Source: Anaerolineales bacterium
Lineage (GTDB): Bacteria; Chloroflexota; Anaerolineae; Anaerolineales; Villigracilaceae
Direction: 5' to 3'
NCBI GenBank assembly: GCA_014379595.1
Contig: JACMLM010000035.1
Location: 62,001-126,000 of the forward strand
DNA: 64,000 nucleotides
Every line of letters starts with the position of its first letter. Position 1 is the first letter of the stretch. Below are positions 52,231 through 61,724 of the stretch, in pieces. The notes beneath the pieces were generated by a model. That model saw only the letters and a list, made by a program, of their open reading frames with translations. It had not been told where the DNA came from and did no database searches. The position numbers were made by a program, and so were the translations under genes.

Positions 52231-53901
52231 ATGAAGATTCTCATCTTAGGCGGCTATGGGACATTTGGAGGTCGGCTCGCATATTTACTTGCAGACGACA
52301 AAAGATTGACTCTCCTAATAGCTGGCAGATCTAAACAAAAAGCAGATGCCTTTTGTAAACAATTGCCAGCAGGAGCAGAAAAGATTCCTTTATTTTTTGA
52401 TCGAAATGAGAATGTTGAAGCTCAGATCAAAGATATTAATCCAAATCTCGCGGTCGATGCCACGGGGCCATTTCAATCTTATGGCGAAGATCCCTATCGG
52501 GTAGTAAAGGCATGTATTGCAAATAACGTTGACTATATGGATCTGGCCGATGGATCTGATTTCGTTAAAAATATCAGTCAATTTGATGAACAGTCTAAAG
52601 CGAAAAATATCTTTGTCTTGTCTGGAGTGAGCAGTTTTCCTGTATTGTCAGCATCTGTAATGAGGCGACTCTCTAAGGGTCTTATTCAAATCAATACGAT
52701 CAAAGCTGGAATCGCACCTTCTCCATATGCCGGTGTGGGATTAAATGTCATTCGTGCGATCACAACGTATGCTGGCAAGCGCCTGCCCTTGATCCGAAAT
52801 AAACAAAAATCTTTCGGTTACGCATTAACTGAAACCATGCGCTATACCATTTGTCCGCCCGGCCATCTGCCTCTCAACAACACCCTTTTCTCTTTGGTTG
52901 ACGTGCCAGATCTGCAAGTACTTCCTGAGCTATGGCCTGAGCTTGACTCGATTTGGGTGGGAGCTGGCCCTGTTCCTGAAGTACTGCATCGAATGTTAAT
53001 TGGTTTGGCCTGGTTGGTGCGAATAAAGTTACTTCCTTCGTTATTACCATTCGCATCTTTATTTCATTTTGTGATTAATATATTGCGCTGGGGCGAACAT
53101 CGCGGCGGTATGTTCGTTTTGATCGAAGGACTTGATGGTAATGGAAAAAAGATCGAGCGCTCCTGGCATCTCATCGCCGCAGGAAATGACGGGCCATTTA
53201 TCCCATCAATGGCAGTGGAAGCTATTGTCAGACGCAGCCTTTCTGGTAAAAAACCTGCTTCAGGCGCCAGACCCGCAACTCAGGATTTGGAACTTGAAGA
53301 CTATGAAACTATTTTTCGAACCCGAACTATCTATACCGGTCAAAGAGAATGGAGAGAAGATACCAACCAGGAACTTCTTTATCGGAGACTACTCGGCGAT
53401 GCCTGGGAATCATTACCTGAACCATTGATAAAACTTCATAGCTGTAAAAAAGCCGAAGGTCTTGCCAAAGTGGAAGTTGGAAAAAACTTGTTATCACGCC
53501 TGATAGCAAAACTATTCGGTTTCCCCGAAGCGGGACAAGACATACCCGTTCAGGTCTCTTTTCAACAAAAAGATGGCGGCGAACTATGGCAGCGGACTTT
53601 CGCTGGAAAATCATTTTCAAGTTTTCAATCAGAAGGTCATGGTCTTTCAGAAAGACTGTTATCAGAACGTTTTGGGTTGATTACTTTTGGAATGGCATTG
53701 GTAGTTGAATCAGGGAAAAAATTATCCTTGATCATTCGCCGTTGGAGCATCTTTGGGGTATCTTTGCCACTAGTACTCGCACCCACTGGAGATTCTTTTG
53801 AGCATGTAGTAGATGGCCGCTTCTGCTTCAACGTTGAAATCAAGTATCCGATAATTGGATTAATTGTCCGCTACCAGGGATGGCTTGTTCCGAAAGAGTA
53901 A
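52231..53901 (+). CDS. Saccharopine-dehydrogenase-like protein with DUF4166 C-terminus
   Basis: The 556-residue protein has an N-terminal Rossmann domain (MKILILGGYGTFGGRLAYLL) as in saccharopine-dehydrogenase-like reductases, with DATGPFQSYG and YMDLADGSDF; a hydrophobic segment near 275-300; and a C-terminal DUF4166 domain from about 385 (YRRLLGDAWESLPEPLIKLH, VSFQQKDGGELWQRTFAGK, GRFCFNVEIKYPIIGLIVRYQG). The two-domain fusion is known from bacterial genomes; reaction unknown. ATG 52231 has GGAG upstream. Confidence 0.82.
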   Translation: MKILILGGYGTFGGRLAYLLADDKRLTLLIAGRSKQKADAFCKQLPAGAEKIPLFFDRNENVEAQIKDINPNLAVDATGPFQSYGEDPYRVVKACIANNVDYMDLADGSDFVKNISQFDEQSKAKNIFVLSGVSSFPVLSASVMRRLSKGLIQINTIKAGIAPSPYAGVGLNVIRAITTYAGKRLPLIRNKQKSFGYALTETMRYTICPPGHLPLNNTLFSLVDVPDLQVLPELWPELDSIWVGAGPVPEVLHRMLIGLAWLVRIKLLPSLLPFASLFHFVINILRWGEHRGGMFVLIEGLDGNGKKIERSWHLIAAGNDGPFIPSMAVEAIVRRSLSGKKPASGARPATQDLELEDYETIFRTRTIYTGQREWREDTNQELLYRRLLGDAWESLPEPLIKLHSCKKAEGLAKVEVGKNLLSRLIAKLFGFPEAGQDIPVQVSFQQKDGGELWQRTFAGKSFSSFQSEGHGLSERLLSERFGLITFGMALVVESGKKLSLIIRRWSIFGVSLPLVLAPTGDSFEHVVDGRFCFNVEIKYPIIGLIVRYQGWLVPKE

Positions 53902-53923
53902 TATCATAATAATGAGGCATAAT

Positions 53924-54874
53924 ATGACTCCAAAAACATTTCCCCAATCTGAACACATTACCTTACACGAGCTTGCCGATGGAGTCTACGCCGCGCTGGC
54001 GCAGGAATACGGACTGGGGGCGAGCAACTCCGGCATCGTGGACCTTGGCGACAGAACACTGGTCTTCGACACCACCCTCTCGCCCGCTTCCGCCGCCGAT
54101 CTGCGGAATGCAGCAGAATATCTCACCGGGCGGCCGGTAGATTGTGTACTCAACAGTCATTGGCATCTCGACCACGTTCTTGGAAATACGGTATTTGCTC
54201 CCGAAACGGAGTTTTATGCCACCACACGCACAAGTGAGATTATGGTCGAGAAGATACCGGAAAATATCCTTGAATTAAAGAAACATTGGCCTGAACAACA
54301 GGCTGAGTGGGCTGAAAAAGCAAAAATGGCTAAAGACGAAGCCGAACGTGTGGATTATGAAGATGGTGTGCGCTTTGCACAAAAGATCATTGACACTTTT
54401 CTACAGTTGGAGCTGCGCCTACCAGATCGCACCTTCACGGATCGCATAGAATTCAAAGGGACAAAACGCAGCGTTGAGTTCGTCACCTATGGAGGTGGAC
54501 ATACAGACAGTGATGCGATTCTACATTTACCTGCAGAGCGGATCGTGTTCAGCGGCGATTTGCTGGTTATAAAGTTTCATCCCTCCCTGATCGATGGCCG
54601 TCCACGCGAATGGCTTGATATCCTTGCGAAAATCAAATTGCTTGACCCAGTTCAGTTGGTACCTGGCCACGGCAGACTTGGCACACTGGTCGATGTAACT
54701 TCGATTGAGCGCTACATCAACGAGATTTTACAAATGGCAGAAAAGAATTGGGGCGAGGGCGGCACTGCCGAAAGTGCCGCAGCATTACAACCCCCAACAT
54801 TCACCGAGGGCTGGAATAACATCGAAGGATTCGCGTTGAATATGAAATTCCTGCATGAAGCAGTGCAACACTAG
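53924..54874 (+). CDS. Metallo-beta-lactamase-fold hydrolase
   Basis: The 316-residue protein has the zinc motif HWHLDH at 79-84, GGGHTDSDAILHLP, SGDLLV and VPGHG, the complete set of MBL ligands. It resembles the SoxH/B3-like hydrolases rather than true beta-lactamases; the substrate is unknown. ATG 53924 has GAGG 6 bases upstream; upstream in-frame starts would run into the preceding gene. It converges on the Ser/Thr kinase gene with 4 bases between stops. Confidence 0.87.
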   Translation: MTPKTFPQSEHITLHELADGVYAALAQEYGLGASNSGIVDLGDRTLVFDTTLSPASAADLRNAAEYLTGRPVDCVLNSHWHLDHVLGNTVFAPETEFYATTRTSEIMVEKIPENILELKKHWPEQQAEWAEKAKMAKDEAERVDYEDGVRFAQKIIDTFLQLELRLPDRTFTDRIEFKGTKRSVEFVTYGGGHTDSDAILHLPAERIVFSGDLLVIKFHPSLIDGRPREWLDILAKIKLLDPVQLVPGHGRLGTLVDVTSIERYINEILQMAEKNWGEGGTAESAAALQPPTFTEGWNNIEGFALNMKFLHEAVQH

Positions 54875-54878
54875 CTTT

Positions 54879-56975
54879 TCACGGACTTGATACCTGCAAC
54901 TCATACGCTCCTGTGGCTGGGTTGGTATTACTGCCAACGATCATAGTGTATGAACCGCCGCGATCAAGAGTAATCGAACCAGGGTCACCGCAGGACAGGC
55001 AAGTATTGAATACTTCATTTCCATCTTCATCCACCAGAAGCCACTCGATCGAGTCGGAATTAGGAAGCTGTTCTATAACCGCAAAGGTAACCTCCTGCCC
55101 GGCTGTGGCGGTGAAGGTATAGATATCGTGTGAACCCGGCAATTCGATGGAAGCTGCGCCGGGTCCCGGTATGTCTTTGGCAATCCTTTCGCCGATTTCC
55201 ACCGTAAATTCGTCTGGAGGTGGCACACTCCACATCCGGATCTCGTAACTCCCTGTGCCTGCGCCACTGTCATTCCCTACAATTACATTGTATGTTCCAG
55301 CGCCATCAAGCGTGACTAAACCCGGGTCTCCGCATTGCAGGCAGGTACTGAAGAATTCATTCTCCTGTTCATCCTCCACACGCCAGTAAATCTCATCATT
55401 GGTCTGAGGCTGTTCTTTCACCTGAAAATAAACATCCTGACCCGAATCTATTGTAAAGGTATATATATCTTTTGACCCCGGGTTTTCAATATACCCCGCA
55501 CCCTCACCGGGAATACCTCTGGCGATTCGATCTTCAAGATTGATCGAGAATTCGTCAGGAGGCGACAGTTCCCATAATTTGATTCGATATGCGCCATAGC
55601 CTGCGCCATCCGGTTCGTCATTGCCGACTGTAAGTGTATATGTTCCACCACGATCAAGTGTTAGCACGCCGGGGTCGCCGCATTGCATACAACTATAGAA
55701 AACATTTGAGCCAAGATCATCGGTCATGTAAAAATCGATGTTGTCGCTCACTTCAGGCTGCTGAATAATGTGGACGTAGACCTCCTGGCCGGCTTCTGCC
55801 GAGAACGTATAAATATCCTTCGACCCTGGCGCTTCGATTAAGCCCGCGCCTGAATCTGGTTCCCCATCAGATATCTCATCCCCGATCTCTGTTTCAAATT
55901 CTTCTGTGACAACATCTCCACTGGGAAAGGATGGTGCATTGCCCGAATTGATGAACGGCAGATTTTGCCAGTTTCTCGAAATAAAAAAGACCCCTGCTAC
56001 TGTAAACAAAAGACAGGTACCTGCAAGGCAGCCAACGGCCCAGCCTTTAGATCTTCCCGGTTTAGGCACTGTTGTTGAAACAGAAGCAGGCTTGAGCTGA
56101 GTCTGAACGGGTGATGTACTTATGTGTGAAACACTTGACGGAGAACCATCCAACGCATTCTTCCAGGCATCTACAAATTCAGCCATATTCGCGAAGCGGT
56201 CATCAGGATTTTTTGCCAAAGCTTTGAGAATCACTCTTTCAATGGATTCGGGAATATCGGCTTTGACCGTGGAAGGTAATGGCATCGGGTCACTGACATG
56301 TTTGAGAATAACTGCCAACGGCGTATCCGCAACAAAGGGGACGCGCCCCGTAACCATTTCATAAAGAATAATACCGAGCGAATAAATATCTGAACGCTGA
56401 TCAACCGTTAACGCCTGAGCCTGTTCAGGGCTGATGTAGGCCGGCGTGCCCATGATCGCATCGGTCTGGGTTAAGCGAGGCGAGGCGCTTGCCAAAATTT
56501 TTGCAATGCCGAAGTCAGTAAGGAATAAATTACCCTGTGAATCAATGAGCGCATTGGCAGGTTTGAGATCACGATGAATGACTCCCTGACTATGCGCGTA
56601 ACTCAATGCGTCTGTCAGTTGTGTGAAGATGCGATCAATTTGCTTCAATGGAAGCGGACGACCTGCCTCCATTTTGTCTTTGAGTGTCCCCGCTTCAAGA
56701 TAACGCATGACAAAGTATGAGATGCCCTCGCTTTTCCCATAATCGAAGACGGGCAAAATATGAGCATGCTCCAGCCTGGCAATGATGTGAGCTTCCTGTT
56801 GGAATCGCTTTGTGAACTCCTTACTCTCCGCCAGTTGACTCGGCAAAACTTTGACCGCCACGTTGCGATCCATGGAAGGTTGGTACGCTTTGTAGACGGT
56901 TGCCATGCCACCCTGCCCGACTTGATTGATAATACGATATGGGCCGAGCATCTGACCAGGTTGAAGGTTATTCAT
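54879..56975 (-). CDS. Transmembrane Ser/Thr protein kinase with three extracellular repeats
   Basis: The 698-residue protein has an N-terminal Hanks-type kinase (about 13-275: VGQGGMATVYKAY, VAVKVLP, HRDLKPANALI, DFGIAKI, SPEQA), a Ser/Thr-rich juxtamembrane part, one span at about 308-330 and three repeats of about 110 residues in the extracytoplasmic part. Each repeat has PGSKDIYTF or PGSHDIYTF, a CxxCGDPG loop and a GTYxxxVGND-like end, similar to pre-peptidase C-terminal beta domains. The paired Cys probably form disulfides. It is a candidate receptor kinase sensing a cell-surface ligand. Confidence 0.9.
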   Translation of the reverse strand: MNNLQPGQMLGPYRIINQVGQGGMATVYKAYQPSMDRNVAVKVLPSQLAESKEFTKRFQQEAHIIARLEHAHILPVFDYGKSEGISYFVMRYLEAGTLKDKMEAGRPLPLKQIDRIFTQLTDALSYAHSQGVIHRDLKPANALIDSQGNLFLTDFGIAKILASASPRLTQTDAIMGTPAYISPEQAQALTVDQRSDIYSLGIILYEMVTGRVPFVADTPLAVILKHVSDPMPLPSTVKADIPESIERVILKALAKNPDDRFANMAEFVDAWKNALDGSPSSVSHISTSPVQTQLKPASVSTTVPKPGRSKGWAVGCLAGTCLLFTVAGVFFISRNWQNLPFINSGNAPSFPSGDVVTEEFETEIGDEISDGEPDSGAGLIEAPGSKDIYTFSAEAGQEVYVHIIQQPEVSDNIDFYMTDDLGSNVFYSCMQCGDPGVLTLDRGGTYTLTVGNDEPDGAGYGAYRIKLWELSPPDEFSINLEDRIARGIPGEGAGYIENPGSKDIYTFTIDSGQDVYFQVKEQPQTNDEIYWRVEDEQENEFFSTCLQCGDPGLVTLDGAGTYNVIVGNDSGAGTGSYEIRMWSVPPPDEFTVEIGERIAKDIPGPGAASIELPGSHDIYTFTATAGQEVTFAVIEQLPNSDSIEWLLVDEDGNEVFNTCLSCGDPGSITLDRGGSYTMIVGSNTNPATGAYELQVSSP

Positions 56976-57305
56976 TTCCTACTCCAATGGGTTGGGAGCT
57001 GCTTATCCAATAAGCTATTCTACGCCTGATTGGTTTGAAATTCAAATTGCATTATGGAGGCAAAAAGGAGGGTTGGTTCTGAGAGGAATGTGATTTCAGG
57101 TATAGGGGAGAGTATAAAATTCCTTGTATACTTATGGATAGGAGTTCAGGATGCCTGGACAAAACACGTCTACTACAACGATAACCCGATTGTGCTGCGC
57201 GAACACAACTACAAAACACCACTCGTGAGATCCCGCTGATACTTTTGCTCTCAATGTAATCTTTTATACAATTCCGCACAACCTATGCCAGAATCGAGGA
57301 AGATG
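56976..57305. other. Intergenic region between kinase and propeller-lipoprotein genes
   Basis: The region holds the divergent promoters of the kinase and the beta-propeller lipoprotein. A 61-codon frame at 57054-57239 has no ribosome binding site or recognisable protein features. No RNA gene or repeat was recognised. Confidence 0.5.
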
Positions 57306-58655
57306 ATGATTTCCAGACCAGACCAAGATCAGCCCAAGGTTGTAAAAAAGGGCCCGGTTTTCATGGTGGCACTAGCTTTGTTAGTTATCTCCCTCGCTTG
57401 TTCGACTATCATCCCCTTTTCTACATCTGAGACATCGGCCCCAGCCCCTGAAGCGCCCTTGGGACTCATTGCTTATGTGGGCAACGACGGTAATATTTAC
57501 ACCACCGACCGGGATGGGAAAGAGTCCAGCGCCATTACCCAGGATGCCAAACTAAATCCGGCTGCAGGGCAGGTGGGGCGCATTTACCAGTACCCTACCT
57601 GGGCCCCGGACGGACAGCATCTGGCGTTTGTTCGCTTTAGTTTAAGCCAGTCCGGCCCGGAAGTCAGCTTATTTTCGGCATTGTCAAATGGCAAAAAGTC
57701 TGTCAACACTTTCACCAGCCAAAATTTTCAGCCTTTCTACCTTTCCTGGTCTCCCAACAGCCAGACGATCGCATTTCTCGGAAGTGATGCGTCCGGAATG
57801 GCCCAGTATCTGGTCGCCGCATCCGGTGGTGAAAGCAAATTTATCAGCAGCGGACAGCCATATTATTGGGACTGGTCCCCTGATGGCCAGACACTCATTG
57901 TCCATATCGGCGGGGACAGTTCTGCCAACCCGAATGCGCGTCTGGCCTTCGTAGAACTGGATAACTCAAGCCTCACTCAAGAACTGGACCTAAAACCAGG
58001 TTCATTCGCGGCACCCGCCTGGTCGCCGGCGGGCGATGTGATTGCATTGGCTGCTCAAAACGATGCGGGCGATGATGAGTTGATGCTTGCAGGGCAGGAT
58101 GGAAAAGTCAAACAGGTGCTGACCAGGTTGAGTGGACCGGTGGATTTCGCCTGGTCACCCCAAGGCATCCACCTGGCTTATGCGATCCTGGATTCATCGG
58201 GATCAGCTCCAACCATCCGCCTGGTCGTGCTCGATAGCACCCAGCCTGACGTTCAAAATCAAGTTGCCCAGGGTGAATTGCTTGCATTTTTCTGGTCTCC
58301 TGATGGTCAGAAGATTGCCTACTTTATGCTGGGAAGCAGGGGGCCTTCGGCTACATCGTTCCAGACGGTAGCCCAAACCAAACAGAGCGCAAGCCTGGTT
58401 GTGCGCGTTTATGACCGGATCAGCGGGGAGACCAAAGAGGTCGCCGCCTTTGCGCCAACGTTTTCATTTCAACAAGTCCTGCCTTTCTACTCACAATACC
58501 AACGCTCAGCCACGATCTGGTCTCCTGATAGCCAGAACCTGGTCCTGTCGGGCATCGATTCGACCGGGGAGAATGTCATCTATACGGTTGGCGCGGATGG
58601 GAGCCAATTTCAAAAAATTGCCGATGGCGACCTGGCCTTTTGGTCGTGGAAATAG
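57306..58655 (+). CDS. Lipoprotein with TolB/PD40-like beta-propeller
   Basis: The protein has a long basic N-terminus, a signal peptide with lipobox VISLAC, a short Ser/Pro linker and repeated propeller blades marked by WSPNSQTIAFLG, WDWSPDGQTLIV, PAWSPAGDVIAL, FAWSPQGIHLAYA, FFWSPDGQKIAYF and TIWSPDSQNLVLS. It is predicted to be an anchored extracytoplasmic propeller. Start choice is open: ATG 57306 has GAGGA 5 bases upstream, while ATG 57285 lacks a site. Codon and base composition are more GC-rich than in the lipoprotein at 50778. Ligand unknown. Confidence 0.75.
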   Translation: MISRPDQDQPKVVKKGPVFMVALALLVISLACSTIIPFSTSETSAPAPEAPLGLIAYVGNDGNIYTTDRDGKESSAITQDAKLNPAAGQVGRIYQYPTWAPDGQHLAFVRFSLSQSGPEVSLFSALSNGKKSVNTFTSQNFQPFYLSWSPNSQTIAFLGSDASGMAQYLVAASGGESKFISSGQPYYWDWSPDGQTLIVHIGGDSSANPNARLAFVELDNSSLTQELDLKPGSFAAPAWSPAGDVIALAAQNDAGDDELMLAGQDGKVKQVLTRLSGPVDFAWSPQGIHLAYAILDSSGSAPTIRLVVLDSTQPDVQNQVAQGELLAFFWSPDGQKIAYFMLGSRGPSATSFQTVAQTKQSASLVVRVYDRISGETKEVAAFAPTFSFQQVLPFYSQYQRSATIWSPDSQNLVLSGIDSTGENVIYTVGADGSQFQKIADGDLAFWSWK

Positions 58656-58659
58656 ATAG

Positions 58660-58722
58660 TTGCCTTGCCCGACTTGATTGATAATACGATTATCAGGGAG
58701 AACATTTCTCGCCTGTTTCAAC
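58660..58722 (-). pseudogene. Remnant of the 5' end of a Ser/Thr kinase gene
   Basis: On the minus strand the sequence encodes NRIINQVGQGN, close to YRIINQVGQGG at the start of the kinase at 54879-56975. The 25 bases 58666-58690 are identical to 56914-56938. The similarity ends at the propeller-lipoprotein stop, so a second kinase gene once stood here and was cut off by a rearrangement, or a fragment was copied. Confidence 0.65.
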
Positions 58723-58882
58723 CATGATCGGAAAGGTTTATTTTAGAAACGGACAGGCGTATAATCTCTGTACATAATTTGTTATGTAGAGTTTGTCTGT
58801 ATAAATCATGGTTGGGCACTGGTCTGGTATAACTATATCTAAGTGAGCAAGAAAATTTGGATTTCCTGTTGAAAGGTGAACA

Positions 58883-59560
58883 ATGGTAAAAAAACAACCT
58901 GAAAATAGAGATGAACATACTCTGCAAGCCCATTTAGTAGAATATCAGTTCTTACGCGAAGAAGTAATTACACAAATTACTTTACAAAACCAATTAGCAG
59001 GTTATGCAATCTTTATTATTGCAGGAACATCTTCATTATTCGCTATTGGTTCGCCCAGCATTGCCATACAACAACCATTCTTGCTGCTGATTGCATCAAT
59101 GCTCATGTCAGCAATTACTTGGGCAAGCATTGACGCAAGTTTCCATGCTAACGATATGGGAAAATACATTGATTCGGTTTTAGCTCCAAAAATCCACCGC
59201 ATTATCGGCGATCCCGAAAATGATGAGTATAAAGTTTTTCGATGGGAAAGCACTAGAATTTATCATCCTATTCGCCTGATAACTAAGGGAATAATGGGGT
59301 CTGGAAAATTTGCTGTTTCCTACATTCCTAGTGTTGCTTTTGTCTTCGCTTTTTACATTACAGCAACAAGCTTAAAATCTTTAGGATTGATTGAACAACT
59401 TCTCTTTTGGCTGTCAATAATTATGGTGCTTGTTACTCCAATTGCAGGAATAATGAATTTGGCTTTTATTTTGGGAATGGGAAAACCGCAGTTTACAACA
59501 AGTATTACTACTAAAAAGGTAACAAAAAAAAAGATAACGAAAGTGCAAAATGCGTTATAG
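58883..59560 (+). CDS. Four-span membrane protein of unknown function
   Basis: The 225-residue protein has an N-terminal soluble helix (EYQFLREEVITQITLQNQ), spans at about 32-52 and 63-83, a cytoplasmic loop with WASIDASFHANDMGKYIDS and YKVFRWESTRIYHPIRL, spans at about 145-165 and 172-200, and a very basic tail (KKVTKKKITK). AAAGGTG precedes the ATG. The two paired-span halves around a soluble core resemble membrane effectors of abortive-infection systems in general form, but no named family was recognised. Confidence 0.65.
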   Translation: MVKKQPENRDEHTLQAHLVEYQFLREEVITQITLQNQLAGYAIFIIAGTSSLFAIGSPSIAIQQPFLLLIASMLMSAITWASIDASFHANDMGKYIDSVLAPKIHRIIGDPENDEYKVFRWESTRIYHPIRLITKGIMGSGKFAVSYIPSVAFVFAFYITATSLKSLGLIEQLLFWLSIIMVLVTPIAGIMNLAFILGMGKPQFTTSITTKKVTKKKITKVQNAL

Positions 59561-59809
59561 ATTATTACTTGTCTAAAAAACGCGTCTAACAAAGTGTTCT
59601 CAGAACACAACCTGCAAATTGTGAAAATGCACCTTTTTATTGAAAACCCCAATTTTTTATTCATTTTCTGGCTTCGAGTTTTTCCTGCTTCCAAGCAGAG
59701 TCCATGCTCGCCCACAATCCGCTAACGCAAACCAATAAACCTTTTGCGTGTTCTCCACAATCAAATTGTGTTTCATAAATCAGCTTGGTCAATTCAATAG
59801 GAACTTTTT

Positions 59810-60298
59810 ATGGCAACAGGACGTAACACTCAACTCACTCGTCAAATCGGTGAACATCTCATTGTGGCAAAACTTGGTAGGCTCGGATATATTGCAACTC
59901 CATTTGCTGGAAATGTTCCTGATTTTGATTTGCTCATTGCAGATAATGAAGGACATTCAACTCCAGTTCAGGTAAAAGCGATTAATGGCGGGTCTTGGCA
60001 ATTCTCAATAAGCAAGTTTTTAGATGTAGAAATTGTTGATGATGTTCAATACGTCAAAGGCCAACATAAGTTAGCTAACCCGAATCTTGTTTGTATTTTT
60101 GTTCAATTGGCAGATGATGAAAAGGATGATTTCTTTATCTTCCAATTAAAGAATCTACAGGAATATTTTTCGAAGTCTTACAAAGGTGGCCGCCGTTCAA
60201 AAAATCCGCAGTCGTTACATTGCGCCGTTCTTCCAAAAGACCTTGAGCAATTTAGAAATAACTGGCCTTTGATTGAGAAAACTTTGAAGTCAGTGTAG
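59810..60298 (+). CDS. PD-(D/E)XK-like nuclease-fold protein
   Basis: The 162-residue protein has the nuclease-like arrangement Glu15 (IGEHLIVAKLGRLGYIA), Asp38/Asp40 (VPDFDLLI) and QVK at 54-56 (PVQVKA), the order of PD-(D/E)XK endonuclease cores, with Gln in place of the usual Glu before Lys. Such proteins include Holliday-junction resolvase-like and restriction-related enzymes, and some are inactive DNA-binding members. It lies 249 bases after the four-span membrane protein on the same strand. Function unknown. Confidence 0.65.
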   Translation: MATGRNTQLTRQIGEHLIVAKLGRLGYIATPFAGNVPDFDLLIADNEGHSTPVQVKAINGGSWQFSISKFLDVEIVDDVQYVKGQHKLANPNLVCIFVQLADDEKDDFFIFQLKNLQEYFSKSYKGGRRSKNPQSLHCAVLPKDLEQFRNNWPLIEKTLKSV

Positions 60299-60396
60299 AG
60301 ATTTTTGCTATCGTATTTTGGTCATTGCTATGCTAGCGGACGAATTCTTTTTTATAATTAGCTTATCGTGATATTCTAACTTTAGTGAGGCCACCC

Positions 60397-61590
60397 ATGA
60401 CATTCCAACTCGTATACTATTCACAACAAGACCCGAAATGGAAACAAGATATCCTCGGCTTCGGTGACCCCGGCGATACTATTGGTTATGTCGGCTGTGC
60501 GCTGACGAGCGTGGCCATACTGATCAGCGGGCATGGATATGTTGAAACTCCCAAGACACTCAATCAAAAACTAAAGAACGTGAATGGTTTTGTCAGCGCA
60601 GGTATTCGCTGGGATACAGTCAGTCAGATTTATCCTCAAGTTAATATCAAAAGCAATATCGCATGTGGCAGCACAGATGCGCCGCTTGGTCAGATCGATG
60701 CGTCCATCGCGGCAGGTCAGCCCGTCATTGTGATGGTGGATAACTCTCCACTAAATGGGCTGCAGACTCACTGGGTTGTCCTTTATGGAAAAGAAGGCAA
60801 CGACTATCTCATGCTCGATCCGTGGCCTTATCAAACCGACGTCAACAAGAAAACCTATCTCATGCCGCGCTACAGTCAGGGCAATCCGCTGCAACGTTCC
60901 ATTCTGCATGTCATCATATATCAATCTTTCACAGCCAGTGGAGGGACTTCGCAACCGGGTTCATCCTCCACGACAGGTACGACTCCGACTCAACCGACAA
61001 CTGGTTCTGCTTCAATGAGCACTTCCACCGCCCGAGTCAAAACCGATGTCACATTAGGCTTGAATATCCGCTCCAGTATTGACACATCCAGCATGGCAAA
61101 TATTGTTGCCATAGCACCAGCAGGCTCCACTTTAACGATCGTTGAATCAGATGGGGTATTTAAAATTGGCGCGGTGAATCAATGGGTACGTGTCCGCGAT
61201 GCACAAGGACGTGAAGGCTTTGCCGCTGCATGGTATTTGGAAAAAACTCAAACACCCATTCCTGTCCCGGTGACGGTACCCGTTCCAAGTCCGGTAGTGA
61301 CCGCGCCATCTTCATCCACAACTACAACCACGCCCGCACCTGCAACGGTCCCAGTTCCTGAAAAACCAAAATTGATCGTCAGTGTTAAATCTGCTGGAGC
61401 AAAAATATATAAAACAGCTTCATCAAAGGGTGTCTTATTATCCACTGAAAAAAGCAAGGCTCAACTCGTGGTGGTTGAATCCGCTTCCAGCGCTGCTGCG
61501 AAAATTGGAGTGGCTGGCAAATGGCTCAACGTAAAAGGCACGAACGGCAAACGCGGTTTTGTAGATGGCGGGTTGGTAAAGAAAGGGTAA
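60397..61590 (+). CDS. C39-like cysteine peptidase with two SH3 domains
   Basis: The 397-residue protein has a papain-like C39 domain with Cys34 (GYVGCALTSVAIL), His125 (QTHWVVLYG) and Asp141 (LDPWPYQ), a Ser/Thr-rich linker, a first SH3 domain at about 215-280 (LNIRSSIDTSS, WVRVRDAQGREGFAAAWYL), a Pro/Thr linker and a second SH3-like domain at about 330-397. SH3 domains suggest binding to cell wall, yet no signal peptide is seen, so export is uncertain. ATG 60397 has GAGG 6 bases upstream. Confidence 0.85.
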   Translation: MTFQLVYYSQQDPKWKQDILGFGDPGDTIGYVGCALTSVAILISGHGYVETPKTLNQKLKNVNGFVSAGIRWDTVSQIYPQVNIKSNIACGSTDAPLGQIDASIAAGQPVIVMVDNSPLNGLQTHWVVLYGKEGNDYLMLDPWPYQTDVNKKTYLMPRYSQGNPLQRSILHVIIYQSFTASGGTSQPGSSSTTGTTPTQPTTGSASMSTSTARVKTDVTLGLNIRSSIDTSSMANIVAIAPAGSTLTIVESDGVFKIGAVNQWVRVRDAQGREGFAAAWYLEKTQTPIPVPVTVPVPSPVVTAPSSSTTTTTPAPATVPVPEKPKLIVSVKSAGAKIYKTASSKGVLLSTEKSKAQLVVVESASSAAAKIGVAGKWLNVKGTNGKRGFVDGGLVKKG

Positions 61591-61602
61591 TTACTTATTC
61601 CA

Positions 61603-61721
61603 ATGTCGTTGCGAGGCTGCTCTTCCCGACACTTGAGCCGTACGCCAGTGCGGTGAGCAACCCCCTCATTTTGAGGAGATTGCTTCGTCGCAAAGAACAA
61701 GAGCGCTCCTCGCAACGACAT
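61603..61721. repeat. MITE-like element, copy 2
   Basis: Perfect 14-bp terminal inverted repeats (61603-61616 with 61708-61721, ATGTCGTTGCGAGG) bound a 119-bp element that shares its ends and the internal GAGATTGCTTCGTCG with the copy at 46374-46471. It lies between convergent genes and ends 3 bases from the glycosyltransferase stop. Confidence 0.8.
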
Positions 61722-61724
61722 ATG

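Noticed and set aside
53924-54874. True metallo-beta-lactamase
   Set aside because: No signal peptide, and the sequence around the zinc site resembles generic MBL-fold hydrolases.
57054-57239. 61-codon frame between the kinase and propeller genes
   Set aside because: No RBS, no hydrophobic or conserved pattern, and it covers the expected promoter region.
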